A DNA stretch of 64,000 nt from DASPSM01 sp963800135 (GCA_963800135.1 CAWCZR010000004.1:1240001-1304000); one strand, 5' to 3'; counted from the stretch's first letter, positions 30,011 to 39,524 are shown. The notes: generated from the sequence alone by a model not told the origin. Program-made: numbers and translations.

Positions 30011-31171
30011 ATGGCTGATCTTACTCAGGCCAAACGAAAGAGCAAGACGGACAGGGACTTCCCGCTATGGCTGCATCCGAGCGGGCGCTGGTGCCGCAAG
30101 ATTCGCGGCCAGTTCCACTACTTCGGCCGAGATCAGCAAGCCGCAATCGAGGAATGGCTGCGCGTCAAAGACGACCTGTTCGCCGGCAGGCCGCGGCCGC
30201 CGAAGGGCGGCGGACTTACCGTCGCGGACCTGTGCAATCAGTTCCTGACGGTCAAGCGACACCTGCTTGACACCCGCGAGTTGTCCCCCCGCACGTGGCA
30301 GAGCTATTACCAGTCGTGCGCGAAACTGGTGGCGGCACTGGGCAAAAGCCGGCTGGTCGATGGGCTCACGGCCGGCGATTTTGAGTCGCTTCGCGCAACA
30401 CTGTCCGAGGGCCGCGGCCCGGTCACACTTCGCGGCGACGTGCTCACGATCCGGATGGTTTTCAAGTACGGCTATGAGAATGGTCTGATCGTCAATCCGG
30501 TTCGCTACGGGCAAGGCTTCAAGATCCCGCCCAAGGCTGTGCTGCGGCGGGCACGACAGGCGGCCGGCCAGCGGATGTTCCAGGCTGACGAGCTGCGAAG
30601 GATCCTCGAGACCGTCGACCAGCCGCTGCGGGCGATGGTGCTCCTGGGGATCAACTGCGCATTCGGTGCGACCGACGTCTCAAGTTTGCCGGAGGCGGCC
30701 CTCGACCTGGCCGGCGGTTGGGTGACGTTCCCTCGACCGAAAACGGCAATCGAGCGGCGCTGCCCGCTATGGCCGGAGACGGTTGTCGCACTCCGCGAGG
30801 TGCTGAAGGACCGGAGGGAGCCGAAGGCCGTCGAGGACGCTGGGCTCGTGTTCCTGACCCGCTGCCGGCAGCGGTGGGTCCGGCTTGGGGCTAAAGGAGC
30901 GGTCATCGACGCGGTGGCGTGCGAATTCGCCAAGGTGCTCAAAGAGCTGGGCATCAAACGGCCGCGGCTGGGCTTCTACGGCTTGCGCCACACGTTCCGA
31001 ACCGTGGCGGACGAGGTTCGAGACGATCCGGCCGTCGATCGCATCATGGGCCACACAGACGGCAGCATGGCGGACGCGTACCGCGAGCGAATCGGAGACG
31101 AGCGATTGAAGCGCGTTGCCGATTACGTCCGCGCGTGGGTCTTTCCGAAGCGTAAGACGCGAGTAAAATAA
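30011..31171 (+). CDS. tyrosine-type site-specific integrase
   Basis: The 386-residue protein starts at 30011 after a GGGGGGTGA ribosome site. An N-terminal arm-binding part and a SAM-like core-binding domain (about residues 70-170) precede the catalytic domain. Catalytic residues seen are Lys in RPKTAIERRC, His-x-x-Arg in GLRHTFRT, His in MGHTDG and the nucleophile Tyr in MADAYRERIG. The box I Arg is not where expected: the segment reads LLGINCAFGATDVSSL. This may be a lineage variant. Its position next to attL marks the element end. Confidence 0.9.
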   Translation: MADLTQAKRKSKTDRDFPLWLHPSGRWCRKIRGQFHYFGRDQQAAIEEWLRVKDDLFAGRPRPPKGGGLTVADLCNQFLTVKRHLLDTRELSPRTWQSYYQSCAKLVAALGKSRLVDGLTAGDFESLRATLSEGRGPVTLRGDVLTIRMVFKYGYENGLIVNPVRYGQGFKIPPKAVLRRARQAAGQRMFQADELRRILETVDQPLRAMVLLGINCAFGATDVSSLPEAALDLAGGWVTFPRPKTAIERRCPLWPETVVALREVLKDRREPKAVEDAGLVFLTRCRQRWVRLGAKGAVIDAVACEFAKVLKELGIKRPRLGFYGLRHTFRTVADEVRDDPAVDRIMGHTDGSMADAYRERIGDERLKRVADYVRAWVFPKRKTRVK

Positions 31172-31292
31172 CCGCGTCGGGTTGTCGCTCGCGGATTGCA
31201 ACATGCTGGCGACCGAAGCGGCTCGGCGGGTTGATCGCGAATTCTGCTTTCCTCGCGGTCCCCCGCCCGACCCGAGGAAAGCAGGCCCACGG

Positions 31293-31856
31293 ATGAATCG
31301 CACTTTGCGCGAACAAGTTGCCCTAGCCAAACAGACGGAACTGGACCGCGCGGCTGCCGCAGACGCGGCTGCAATTCACATCGCGCGAATGCGTGCAGCA
31401 CACCGGGACGTGATCGCCGCGATACTACTAGAATTCAGCTTGGACTGGTTGTGGGACCCGGAAGCAGTCGAGGCGCCCGATCAGTGGCAGGAGCTTTTTA
31501 CGGTATGGCTCCGCAGACTCGTGAACGCAATCATTTTTGGCGACTTTCAAATGAACGTGCCGGCGATGCGTGTTCCGCCAGACGCTCCGGCCGATACCCA
31601 CGCCGCTTGGAGTGTGGCAATCGCGCTGCTCAAAGCAGCGCTTAGAAATCCCATGAGGATACGCGAGTTGGTCGACGAGTGCGGCGACCTTTTCAGCTTG
31701 CGGCTCGCTTTCGGTGATAGGGCCAGGATGCGACAGAGCATCTGCGGCGAGCAGGGCCTCGCAGTGCCGGTTCAAGAGAACGCCCCGACGCGTGGCGCGT
31801 CCGCCGGGAACCGGCCCGACACACACATGGAGCGACTCGGAAATGAAAGTCATTGA
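31293..31856 (+). CDS. element-encoded hypothetical protein, 187 residues
   Basis: The ATG at 31293 (MNRTLREQVALAKQ) is preferred over an upstream in-frame start at 31182, which has no ribosome site. The protein is alpha-helical, beginning with an Ala-rich helix and continuing through LDWLWDPEAVE and WLRRLVNAIIFGD. No family is recognised. Its 3' end overlaps the next gene by 14 bp, implying a joint transcript with the HTH protein. Confidence 0.55.
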   Translation: MNRTLREQVALAKQTELDRAAAADAAAIHIARMRAAHRDVIAAILLEFSLDWLWDPEAVEAPDQWQELFTVWLRRLVNAIIFGDFQMNVPAMRVPPDAPADTHAAWSVAIALLKAALRNPMRIRELVDECGDLFSLRLAFGDRARMRQSICGEQGLAVPVQENAPTRGASAGNRPDTHMERLGNESH

Positions 31857-33313
31857 ACGCGACGGGCGCACATTTATCGAACGACGCTTAAGCGCAGACC
31901 GCACCGATTTGCTTGAGGTTCGACGGCAGTCAGCTCCCAACGGGGACGAGTATCTAAACCTCGCGGCGTGGGCTCTCGACTTCAACCAAGACATCCACAA
32001 ACTGTTTCGATGGCGGCAAACAAAACGCTGCCCTGCGAACGACGGGAAATCCCTGCCGTTGCATCTCCTGACAGTCGAGACATCCTCGGGGCGCGGCAGA
32101 AGAAGCTGCCGCGTGCCGTTCATTCTTAGAAGCGACGCCGCGCGATTAACTCCCGAGCGAAGCGCTACGCCCTGCAAGAAGAAGACCGATCGTTTTCTAT
32201 GGGAGGGGAAATGGGTGCGGGCGAAGTGGTCGCTCTTTGAATTGTTCCACGTGCCGCGTGGGCGCCCTGCCCATCGGGCTTTCAAAAAGTACTTGCCCGC
32301 ATTTGAACGCGTACTCTCGCCGATCACGGGGCACTGGGTCCAGATCGTTCGTGAGGAAGCGTTGTTTGCCGGGCTGCGCGCTATCAGGCTGATCGGGAAC
32401 TGCCGCCGAAGCTCAAGGGAAGGCCCGCAATCTGGCTCAGTGACTTTTCCAAACGCGTCTATCGAGCACGGGAGGGGTCAGACCCGCCGAACGGATGGGA
32501 CTACAATGCGGTGGCGCAAGACGTCTGCAAGACCTCGATCAAAAAGAAAAAGGGCTGTCGCCATTTGGGTGGGAGACGCCTTCGCGCCGCCCGGGAGAAA
32601 GTCCATCCGCAGCGCATGTATGTCGATGAGGGGGACGCGGAGGAGATTCTCGCCGCGATCGACGCCGAGCGCGTGGGGAGTGTGCCGACTGGCAGAAACG
32701 GTGGGTTGTCCGGTTCCGAGATCCGCCGACGGTTCGGAGTCAGCCTGAAGCAGCTCTATCGCTGGGAAGCCGACGGGCTGATCCAGCCGACGACGACTCT
32801 GCACGCGACGCATGGGGAATCAAAGACGGACGCCCACAGAAGCTGTACCAGCCGGATCAGATTGAGGCGGTGGCCAGCGAGGTGTGGCATGCGCCGGACG
32901 GCTATTTGACCGAGCTGCAGCTTGCGGAACGTTTTTGCGCTGACACAAAGGCCAAGCGGGTTTATCTGCGCAATCTGCTGGCCGGCAAAAACCTGTTGGC
33001 CGATGGCGTTTCGCCCGGCAAGATCGACCGGGTAAAAGATCCCCGGCGGCGCAACGGATTCCATTACAACGTGTCTGGAGCCGAGGCGGCATTCGACGCA
33101 TTGACTGCGACGTCTAAGCAGTCTCGCGCAGGATGGCTTAAGGAGAGGGCGCGCAACGAGCGCTGGCGACAGGAGAAGGAGCGCGGGGTGAAACCCTGCG
33201 TGCTTCGCGACCTGGCAATTGCGGAGGATCCCTGCTTCCCATCGGGCAGAGAAGGCTTGAGAAAGGTGATGCGCGGTATCAGATCAGCGAAAAAACCCGG
33301 CAAGAATAAATAA
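31843..33313 (+). CDS. element-encoded HTH protein (two frame breaks)
   Basis: The start at 31843 (MKVIERDGRTFIERRL) overlaps the previous gene. The frame shifts near 32390 (a base missing), continuing as ELPPKLKGRPAIWLSDF, and near 32790 (a base missing), continuing as GIKDGRPQKLYQ to the stop at 33313. A MerR/excisionase-like helix-turn-helix, SGSEIRRRFGVSLKQLYRWE, occupies about 32710-32770. A second winged-helix-like region follows (YLTELQLAERFCADTK). The joined product is about 490 residues and is probably the element's DNA-binding regulator or replication initiator. Three separate genes is an alternative reading. Confidence 0.5.
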
Positions 33314-33422
33314 GGAATCGTCGGTTTTTCGGCGGATTGGCGAAGATTTGTACCCTCCCCAAAAAGATTTGTACCCCTTCCGATATTGACGTGTACCCTA
33401 CCGGACGCGCGACGATTGGCGA

Positions 33423-33683
33423 ATGCAATCGGATGCAAAAGGATGGCTGAGCCCGCCGCAGGTCGCGGCTCGCTATCACTTTCGAAGCGGGAAGGGCCTT
33501 CTCTGGATCCGTCTAGGGCAACTCCGCGCCGTTAACGTTGCCGAGAACCCCAACGGCAAACGGCCGCGATGGAGAATCAGCCAGCAAGCTCTCGATGAAT
33601 TCCTGGCTGCGCGGGCGAATCGCGCTCCTGTTCCCGCGTCCCGACGTCGAAAGCGGCACCCGCCGGTCATCGAGTATTTCCGA
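33423..33683 (+). CDS. excisionase-like HTH protein
   Basis: The frame starts MQSDAKGWLSPPQVAARY at 33423. It carries a helix-turn-helix followed by a GKRPRWRISQQALDEFLAAR segment typical of MerR/excisionase-type DNA binders of 80-90 residues, then a basic tail RRRKRHPP. The tail VIEYF near 33680 looks like the natural C terminus, but no stop follows in this frame until 33836, so a local indel is likely. The end coordinate is therefore an estimate. A role as excisionase or repressor is inferred from size and location. Confidence 0.5.
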
Positions 33684-34245
33684 TGCCGCGACCACGGCGG
33701 AGATCGACGTCGAGGCGATCGTCGACACGTCAACTTGGCCCAAAGGCACGGCAGCAGCGGCGATATGGTTTCGCGGCGCTGTCGATCGTCTGCCCAAGTC
33801 GGCATTCACACTGACCACGGGCGTCGTCGTCGCTGACCCTCAGAAGTTCTACTCGTCTCTGATCGCTGACATCGACGCTGGGCCATCTGGGCCTCGTGCA
33901 GCCCTTATCGAAGCCGACCTCGACGTGCTGCGGATTAAGTTCGGTCCCAAACGGGCGGACTTCATGCGGCCAACGGCTCGAGCCCGCGGCTATTCTCCGG
34001 CCTGGGACAAGTTGCGGGCTGAGCACGTCGCCGCGAACCCTTTTTGCGTCGAGCATTTAGCTCGAGGCGAGCAAGTCGCAGTATTTGAAGTTCATCACGA
34101 GCCGGCGGTCGATGGGCCGGACGATCCCGCATTCCTGGACCGCACCCGCCTGCGATCTCTTTGCCGCGCCTGTCATGCACGGCGAACCGTTGAGCAGAAA
34201 CGGCAAGGCGCAACGACCCCGTGGCGAAAAGCGGGGGCAGCATGA
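33684..34245 (+). CDS. HNH endonuclease, phage packaging type
   Basis: In a frame different from the preceding HTH protein, a continuous product ends at 34245. Its C-terminal 90 residues carry an HNH fold: RGYSPAWDKLRAEH, FCVEHLARG, VHHEPAVDGPDD and LCRACHARRTVEQK. The CxxC and double-His positions are as in HNH nucleases encoded beside terminase genes in cos-type phages. The N-terminal part (TAAAAIWFRGAVDRLP to GPRAALIEADLDVLR) is separate. The true start is uncertain because of a probable indel near 33670; the same frame is open to 33538. Confidence 0.6.
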
Positions 34246-34424
34246 CGATCAAGTATTCCACCGAAAGTATCACGCAGATTCACGACTGCGCGGAGGAACT
34301 TCTCAGCGTCGGTTTGCTGGGAATGAAAAAGCCCGCTGTGACAAGCAGCGGGCGAGACCAAGTAGGAGACAGGTTTCGGTTCGCGGGACGTTATCCAGGG
34401 ACAATTGCCATCAACCAATGTTGA
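34242..34424 (+). CDS. small hypothetical protein, 60 residues, uncertain
   Basis: ATG at 34242 overlaps the HNH stop and follows GGGGGCAG. The product begins MTIKYSTESITQIHDCAEEL. The second half is crossed by a minus-strand terminator-like hairpin (34326-34353), which argues against strict coding throughout. No family is recognised. Confidence 0.35.
   Translation: MTIKYSTESITQIHDCAEELLSVGLLGMKKPAVTSSGRDQVGDRFRFAGRYPGTIAINQC
34326..34353 (-). terminator. rho-independent terminator on the minus strand
   Basis: GCCCGCTG and CAGCGGGC pair perfectly with a 7-base loop. On the minus strand the stem is followed by five Ts. It would stop transcription coming from about 34760 towards lower coordinates. 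Confidence 0.55.
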
Positions 34425-34927
34425 TTGTCACAAAAAGGGACCGCGCCATCAATCCGAGCAGTCGGATTTGTGGAGGATCAGCGCTTAACAGGTCGCGCTG
34501 TTGCGTCGGGCTGAGCAAGCCGAGAGGCCGAAGGGTCAGCCCAAAAGGGAATGCCGACAAAGGAAAGTGTTTACCGCGAGCCACGCGGGTTTCGCCCGGC
34601 AACGCGCAGCTAGTTGATGCTGCAACCGCCCATGCGTCCGGGTCGCCAAGGTCATGCACACTAAACCTGCCAGTAATCAAGCTCCCTACGCACCGTCGAG
34701 AGGCGGATCTGAAACGTCTCCGAAAATTAGAGTCGCGCCGCCGTTTTTCAGTTTTCATTCAAATTCTGGATCTGGACTTGGACTTTTAGATCAAAGTCGG
34801 GTTCCGGGGTCTTTTGAAGACTGACAAGCGGGGTGTTTCTTCCGGTCAATGACCGGGGGAATGGGCGTTCTGCGCCCTGACGGGATGAAACGAGTGGCGA
34901 ATCAATGACCACGACCAAGGGGAAGCG
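34425..34927. other. element region without a supported gene
   Basis: Plus-strand frames here read like non-coding sequence. A minus-strand frame of 115 codons (34411-34758) ends just before the minus-strand terminator at 34353 and could be a real gene, but it has no recognisable motif. Short palindromes occur at about 34838 (CCGGTCAATGACCGG) and about 34864 (GGGCGTTCTGCGCCC), the latter close to the next gene. Confidence 0.3.
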
Positions 34928-35233
34928 TTGACCTTGAACACCGACCAGTTACGTATTGCAGCCAACGAGATAAGGGCAGCATCAACAATGCCAGATCATC
35001 CAATGCAGACTTGGTACGCAGCCGGTGACGACGGCAAGGTGCTCTGCACATTCAAGAGCTGCTGCGCCCCAATCGTCGGGCAGTCAGTTCTCTTCGACGA
35101 CGGCCGCTTCGTGGGAAGGCGGACGATCCTGGGATACGCATGGGACAAGCAGCGCGGCGAGTGGCGCATCAGACTGTCGACGGGGCTCGACCCTTCGCAC
35201 GCACAGCCGCGCCAAGGCAACGCGGGGCAATAG
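34928..35233 (+). CDS. element-encoded hypothetical protein, 101 residues
   Basis: A TTG start at 34928 follows AAGGGGAAG. The product contains a compact beta-rich domain (TWYAAGDDGKVLCTFKSCC, SVLFDDGRFVGRRTILGYAWD, GEWRIRLS) resembling small phage proteins of unknown role. It precedes the small terminase by 13 bp and is likely cotranscribed. Confidence 0.5.
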   Translation: MTLNTDQLRIAANEIRAASTMPDHPMQTWYAAGDDGKVLCTFKSCCAPIVGQSVLFDDGRFVGRRTILGYAWDKQRGEWRIRLSTGLDPSHAQPRQGNAGQ

Positions 35234-35246
35234 AAAGGTGGTGGCT

Positions 35247-35684
35247 ATGACCAAGAGGTGCAGCCTTTCGACCGGATACCGCACTTCGCTCGCGTATGTT
35301 TCTTCGCAAACCCGGTTCAAACAAAACCTGATGAACGCTAAGCAGTCCAAACCAGCCAAACCAGAACACAAACCGCCCGCACATTTGCGACCCTCGACGG
35401 CTCGATGGTTTTGTTCGGTTCTGGAAGATTACCAGCTCGAGCCGCACCACGTTCGTTTGTTGAGTTTGGCCTGCGAAGCCTGGGACCTCGGCCAGCGAGC
35501 CAGAGAAATCATCGCCAAGCAGGGTTTGACGTTCGAAGATTTTCGCGGGCAGCCGCGTCCGCGTCCCGAGGTGGCCATCGAACGCGACAGCCGACTCAGT
35601 TTCGCCAGATTGGTCAGGGAGTTGGGCCTCGACGTCGCGGATCCAGATCAAGCACGGCCGCCACGAACGAGAGGAGGCCGCTAA
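35247..35684 (+). CDS. P27-family phage small terminase subunit
   Basis: The small terminase recognises packaging sites on phage DNA and directs the large subunit. The diagnostic stretch runs PPAHLRPSTARWFCSVLEDY, then HHVRLLSLACEAWDLGQRARE, then GQPRPRPEVAIERDSRLSFA and a terminal LVRELGLD, as in P27-type subunits. ATG at 35247 follows AAAGGTGG; an internal ATG at 35331 would also keep the domain. Its TAA overlaps the next ATG (TAATG). No large terminase follows, which is unusual for a prophage but typical of satellites. Confidence 0.8.
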   Translation: MTKRCSLSTGYRTSLAYVSSQTRFKQNLMNAKQSKPAKPEHKPPAHLRPSTARWFCSVLEDYQLEPHHVRLLSLACEAWDLGQRAREIIAKQGLTFEDFRGQPRPRPEVAIERDSRLSFARLVRELGLDVADPDQARPPRTRGGR

Positions 35685-36271
35685 TGCCGGTGAAACGCCG
35701 ACGCTTGCGAAGGTCGGGCCGGTTCGATTGGGACAACCTTGGCCTGAACGACATTTTCCACCTCGCCTACGGCTCGCTGCCGCATCGCGTCGACAACTCC
35801 GTCTTCCGCACTAAGGACGACCTTCGCGAAGCCTACGAGGCGTGCCGTGAGCGTCTGGTGACGGTGGACGGGCTCGACGACGGTTTCGGCGGCGACTCGT
35901 GGCACAACCAGCCGGGGACACGCTGCCGGGCATTCTGGAAGTTTGAGGCGACCGAGCGTCCGAAGTGCATCGGCTGGCGAACGGAGCGATTCAAATTCTG
36001 GATGATCTGTGCGAACCCCTTGGCCGTGGCGAATGGCGTCAAGGTGGGCGACCGAATCGGCCGGCACAAGGTCTACGAGTGCCAAGAGGACGTCCTGCGT
36101 CGGATCGGAGCGATTGGCGAAGACGAGGAGGCGCTCCTCGATGCCGTCAAACGGAAAGACGCCGTGCACGTTCGCAACGAGCCCGCGGACTGTCGTTGTC
36201 GGGTCCACGGCAAGCACCGAACGTATCCGCACCAGCTGGCACCATATCTCACACATGAAGGAAAAACATGA
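35684..36271 (+). CDS. element-encoded hypothetical protein, 195 residues
   Basis: The ATG at 35684 overlaps the small-terminase stop and has AGAGGAGG upstream. The protein starts with a basic MPVKRRRLRRSGRFDWDN, then has a WHNQPGTRCRAFWKFEA segment and a Cys/His cluster near the C terminus (ADCRCRVHGKH). No family is recognised. The position after the small terminase and tight coupling suggest a packaging- or replication-related accessory role, without proof. Confidence 0.55.
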   Translation: MPVKRRRLRRSGRFDWDNLGLNDIFHLAYGSLPHRVDNSVFRTKDDLREAYEACRERLVTVDGLDDGFGGDSWHNQPGTRCRAFWKFEATERPKCIGWRTERFKFWMICANPLAVANGVKVGDRIGRHKVYECQEDVLRRIGAIGEDEEALLDAVKRKDAVHVRNEPADCRCRVHGKHRTYPHQLAPYLTHEGKT

Positions 36272-36759
36272 ACCCCCGACAATTGAACCAACGATTCGCA
36301 GAATCGGCCAAGCGGCGACAAGCCGCGGCTATGTCCCGCTTGCGGGCGACTGCCGCGACGTTGGCCACTGAAGAGAGCGTCAGCGACCAAGAGTTGAACG
36401 CCATCGAGAGCGCCCTGGTGATTGCGAACATCACGCGGTCGGCGTTTCTGCAAATGGTTGCGTCGCACTACGAAGTCGATGCCCTGCGCCGTCAGATTGG
36501 CGAATCGGCGGCCGAGGCCGCAATCCAAGAGCGCCTGGCCGCGGCGAATCGCGAGCGCGACGCGGTGCTCAAGACTGGCGAATCGATCTTGCCGTGGAAC
36601 GGTTCCCACGTAGACGTCCGCCGTCACGACGATCAGTCGCGTGACTATTGTCGGCGCCTAGCGGACGCGAACAAAAGGGTGCGAGAAGTCGGCGCGGAGC
36701 TGGCAACGCTCAAGGCCCGCGAGAAGCGCCTCCAAGAATTGGAATTGACGGCCGTCTGA
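36268..36759 (+). CDS. element-encoded coiled-coil protein, 163 residues
   Basis: It starts inside the previous stop (ATGA overlap). The sequence is helical and charged, with Ala/Glu/Arg-rich heptad-like stretches (AESAAEAAIQERLAAANRERD and VREVGAELATLKAREKRLQEL). It resembles phage scaffolding-like or small structural helpers only in composition. The function is unknown. Confidence 0.5.
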   Translation: MNPRQLNQRFAESAKRRQAAAMSRLRATAATLATEESVSDQELNAIESALVIANITRSAFLQMVASHYEVDALRRQIGESAAEAAIQERLAAANRERDAVLKTGESILPWNGSHVDVRRHDDQSRDYCRRLADANKRVREVGAELATLKAREKRLQELELTAV

Positions 36760-36762
36760 CTG

Positions 36763-36954
36763 ATGAAAACCGTCGAGCAATCAATTTTGCGAAACATCGC
36801 CATCTTGACCCGGAACGCGGAGCGACAAGCGACGCGCTCACGTCGAGAGGGCGACCGCAGCGGACTGGCATCCGCACTGCAAACCATTTCCGCCCTGGAC
36901 CGGCTCGCTGCCGGATTTATTTCAACGAAGGACAACGACAATGCGACAACGTGA
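36763..36954 (+). CDS. small element-encoded protein, 63 residues
   Basis: The ATG at 36763 follows the previous stop by three bases. The product MKTVEQSILRNIAILTRNAE is basic and helical. Its 3' end overlaps the next frame by 14 bp. No family is recognised; the tight spacing supports it being translated. Confidence 0.45.
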   Translation: MKTVEQSILRNIAILTRNAERQATRSRREGDRSGLASALQTISALDRLAAGFISTKDNDNATT

Positions 36955-37202
36955 AACACCCGCCCGCATCCTCGCGATTTGCGAACGGGAATCCGCGCGA
37001 GTGGCGCAGCTATACAACAGCCTGCGACCTGGCAGCACCTATCGCGCGACGACGGCGACCGTCGAGCCGCCAAAGCCGAAGAGGCCGGCGCTCGGTACGT
37101 TTCAACTAGAATCGCCGTGCGGCCACGCGGCTATTCACGAAAGCTCTCACGTAAGTTGCGGTTTAGCTCATCGAGCGCGAGTGGTATCCGCACTGATCCG
37201 TC

Positions 37203-38381
37203 TAAATAAGACCTCGCACCGTGCGTAGCGCGGAGGGAGAATGATCTGGAGTAGAAAACAGGCTTGGCTCTAAGGTTGTGGGTGATAGACGACCACAATC
37301 CCCGGAGACCAAGCCATGGATGGCCATCTTCGTCTTTCGACGCGGGAACGCAAGACGTGTTTGAAGACCTTGCGGACAGCGCGGACGGCTCGGCGAGCAC
37401 TGGTCCTGTTGTTGCTGGCCGAAGGACGTTCCTACCGCGAGATCCGCGCGGCCACCTTTGCCAGCCCGACTTTGATCCGCTCGGTGAAACGGGAGTTTGC
37501 GACAGGTCGGCTGGGAATGGCTTTGCGAACCGAAGAACAACCAGACACAGTTCCTTCGTGGCTGATTTTCGTCGTGCGGTGGCTGTTGAAGTCGACGCCG
37601 CAGGACTTCGGCTTCTTCCGGAGCCGCTGGTCGTGCGGTCTGTTGGCCTTGCTGTTGTGGGAACAGGAACGCATCCGCGTGAGCCCCGAAACGGTCCGCC
37701 GGGGGATGCACCGGCGGGAGTTTGTCTGGCGTCGTCCCCGGCCGGTCGTCGGGCCGCGCGATCCGGAGCATGCCCGGAAGCTGCAGCAAATCCAGCGATT
37801 CATCGGACAACTGCCGGCCAACGAGACCGTTGTGTTCCAAGACGAAGTGGATGTCCATTTGAACCCCAAGATCGGGTCGATGTGGATGCGTCGCGGCCAG
37901 CAAGCCGAGGTCGTCACGCCAGGCAACAACGAAAAACGGCATTTGGCTGGATCGCTTCACTGGCGGACAGGACGGCTGTTGTTGTCGGCTCCAGGAAAGC
38001 AACGCAACGCGGCGCTCTTCGTGGCCCACCTCGACGACCTGCGTCGGCAACTGCGGTCCTATCGGGTGATCCATGTGGTCTGCGACAACGCCAAGTTCCA
38101 CGATTGCCGCGCCATCCGCGATTACCTGCTTCAACACCCCGGTCGAATTGTCCTCCACTTTCTTCCGAAGTACGCGCCCGAGACGAATCCCATCGAGCGC
38201 GTCTGGTGGCACCTCCACGAGACGATCACCCGCAATCACCGCTGTCAGTCGATCGACGAACTCCTGCGAGAAGTCACCGATTGGCCCGCGGCTCAAAAAA
38301 CATTTTTCCTGCAAACGGCCAGCTTCACAGACCTGTACTCCTTAGCCGCTTAGCGCTCCGCTTCGGTGGAGGTTTTATTTA
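37203..38381 (+). mobile_element. IS630-family insertion sequence with TA target duplication
   Basis: The element lies between TA dinucleotides at 37203-37204 and 38380-38381. Its own ends read AATAAGACCTC and, inverted, AATAAAACCTC. The apparent terminal repeat extends nine bases further outward (TGATCCGTC). Those bases belong to the target, which before insertion was the perfect palindrome TGATCCGTCTAGACGGATCA. The single transposase gene is intact. Confidence 0.88.
37316..38353 (+). CDS. IS630-family transposase
   Basis: The 345-residue transposase has an N-terminal helix-turn-helix region (RALVLLLLAEGRSYREIRAAT). The DDE domain shows FQDEVDVHLNP (first Asp), HVVCDNAKFHD (second Asp) and ETNPIERVWWHLHE (catalytic Glu). 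The frame is continuous, so the copy may be active. The start at 37316 follows AGACC with no strong ribosome site, as is usual for insertion sequences. Confidence 0.92.
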   Translation: MDGHLRLSTRERKTCLKTLRTARTARRALVLLLLAEGRSYREIRAATFASPTLIRSVKREFATGRLGMALRTEEQPDTVPSWLIFVVRWLLKSTPQDFGFFRSRWSCGLLALLLWEQERIRVSPETVRRGMHRREFVWRRPRPVVGPRDPEHARKLQQIQRFIGQLPANETVVFQDEVDVHLNPKIGSMWMRRGQQAEVVTPGNNEKRHLAGSLHWRTGRLLLSAPGKQRNAALFVAHLDDLRRQLRSYRVIHVVCDNAKFHDCRAIRDYLLQHPGRIVLHFLPKYAPETNPIERVWWHLHETITRNHRCQSIDELLREVTDWPAAQKTFFLQTASFTDLYSLAA

Positions 38382-38809
38382 GACGGATCAGGCGTGACAA
38401 ACTTTTCGCACATCCCGCCTAGCGAAAACCTGACGATCTCCCTGGCTGGCTGGGCGGGCCAACGTCTGTTTGGCATCGGTTATACGAATGAAAGTGCCGC
38501 GGACGATCTTCGCCAAGCGGGCATCAGCTATGACTCACATGGAGACCATATTGAATACTTAGTGAATTGCATCGCTGACAATCTTTCCAGTCACCGGGCT
38601 TTTATCGCGGAACTCGCCACGCGGTTGTGGAACGCTTGTCCGGCGCCGGTTCTCGAGAACGAAATCAATCATCTCTGGGAATCGTTCCGCAAGTGATGGG
38701 ACGGGTGCGATGGAAAGCCCATCTTCTGGCGCGGTTCGGAAACATTCGCACGAGCCGCGCTGGGGATGGGCCAAAAAAGGGAACCGAATCAATGCGGTGT
38801 CTACGCCGC

Positions 38810-39370
38810 TCAGCGCATGAACTTGAGCGCGACGACGACCGCAGGGATTCCGAGGTAAAACATCGCTTGGAAGAAACGGTAAATGATGTCGTTTCCCTCG
38901 CCGGCGGCTTTCCGAATGAGCGTATCGAAGGCGACCGCTACAGAGATTACGGTCGCGACCACAAGTGTAACGGCAGTCTTCGACGCGCTCAAAGATGCCC
39001 GGCTGAATCGTCTTACGGTCTCGATCTGAGCCCTGTTTCGCCGCACAGTGTCCCAGTGTTTGCTCTCACGTTCGCGGTCTTGTTGGACCCTCCACTCCTG
39101 CCAAGCCCCAAGTTCTTCTTGGCTTCGACACGGCTTGCCCTCAAACCAATAGATTTGACGTGTGCAATGCCGGCATGCGGCTGGCTCGCCATCGATCGGG
39201 CCATTGCACGACGGGCAATTGTTGCCGGTGTGGGGCTTGGGCGCGTTCGCGGAAACTGCGCCGAGAATCGACATCAGCAGGCCGACGACGATGAGCAGGA
39301 GCCCGAGCGGCGGCATGAGACAAAGCAGCAGGAGCCCGACGAAGACGAAGAGCGAGCCAAGCGATTGCAT
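38810..39370 (-). CDS. membrane protein with zinc ribbon, 186 residues
   Basis: The N terminus has one or two membrane segments (about residues 5-40, VGLLLLCLMPPLGLLLIVVGLL). A four-cysteine ribbon follows (CPSCNGPIDGEPAACRHC), then a charged helical linker and two further membrane segments (about residues 135-185). It is the last member of the minus-strand micro-gene array of the element. The function is unknown; a superinfection or membrane role is speculation. Confidence 0.65.
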   Translation of the reverse strand: MQSLGSLFVFVGLLLLCLMPPLGLLLIVVGLLMSILGAVSANAPKPHTGNNCPSCNGPIDGEPAACRHCTRQIYWFEGKPCRSQEELGAWQEWRVQQDRERESKHWDTVRRNRAQIETVRRFSRASLSASKTAVTLVVATVISVAVAFDTLIRKAAGEGNDIIYRFFQAMFYLGIPAVVVALKFMR

Positions 39371-39524
39371 TCAACCGCACCTCTGATCGACACTTTTTGG
39401 GCAACGTCAGGGGGTGCGGAGATGGATCGCACGAGCCAGCGGACGTCAACGCCAGCAGCATGCGGCCGGATCGAATGGGAATCAAGAGGCTTTGTGGCGA
39501 AATTCGAGGCCGGATCAAGCGACG

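Larger units (their letters stand above)
36941..38696 (+). pseudogene. element ORF interrupted by the IS630-type insertion
   Basis: The left part (36941-37204) encodes MRQRETPARILAICERESAR and runs into the insertion. The right part resumes at 38382 as DGSGVTNFSHIPPSE and ends at 38696 with NHLWESFRK. If the insertion and one TA copy are removed, the two parts join in the same frame across VSALIRLDGSGVTNF, giving about 192 residues. It is therefore one gene before insertion. The left part is Arg-rich and the right part has a compact helical domain; no family is recognised. Confidence 0.7.

Noticed and set aside
34085..34789. A 234-codon plus-strand frame overlapping the HNH gene
   Set aside because: It overlaps the HNH motifs in another frame and crosses a terminator-like hairpin; no coding features.
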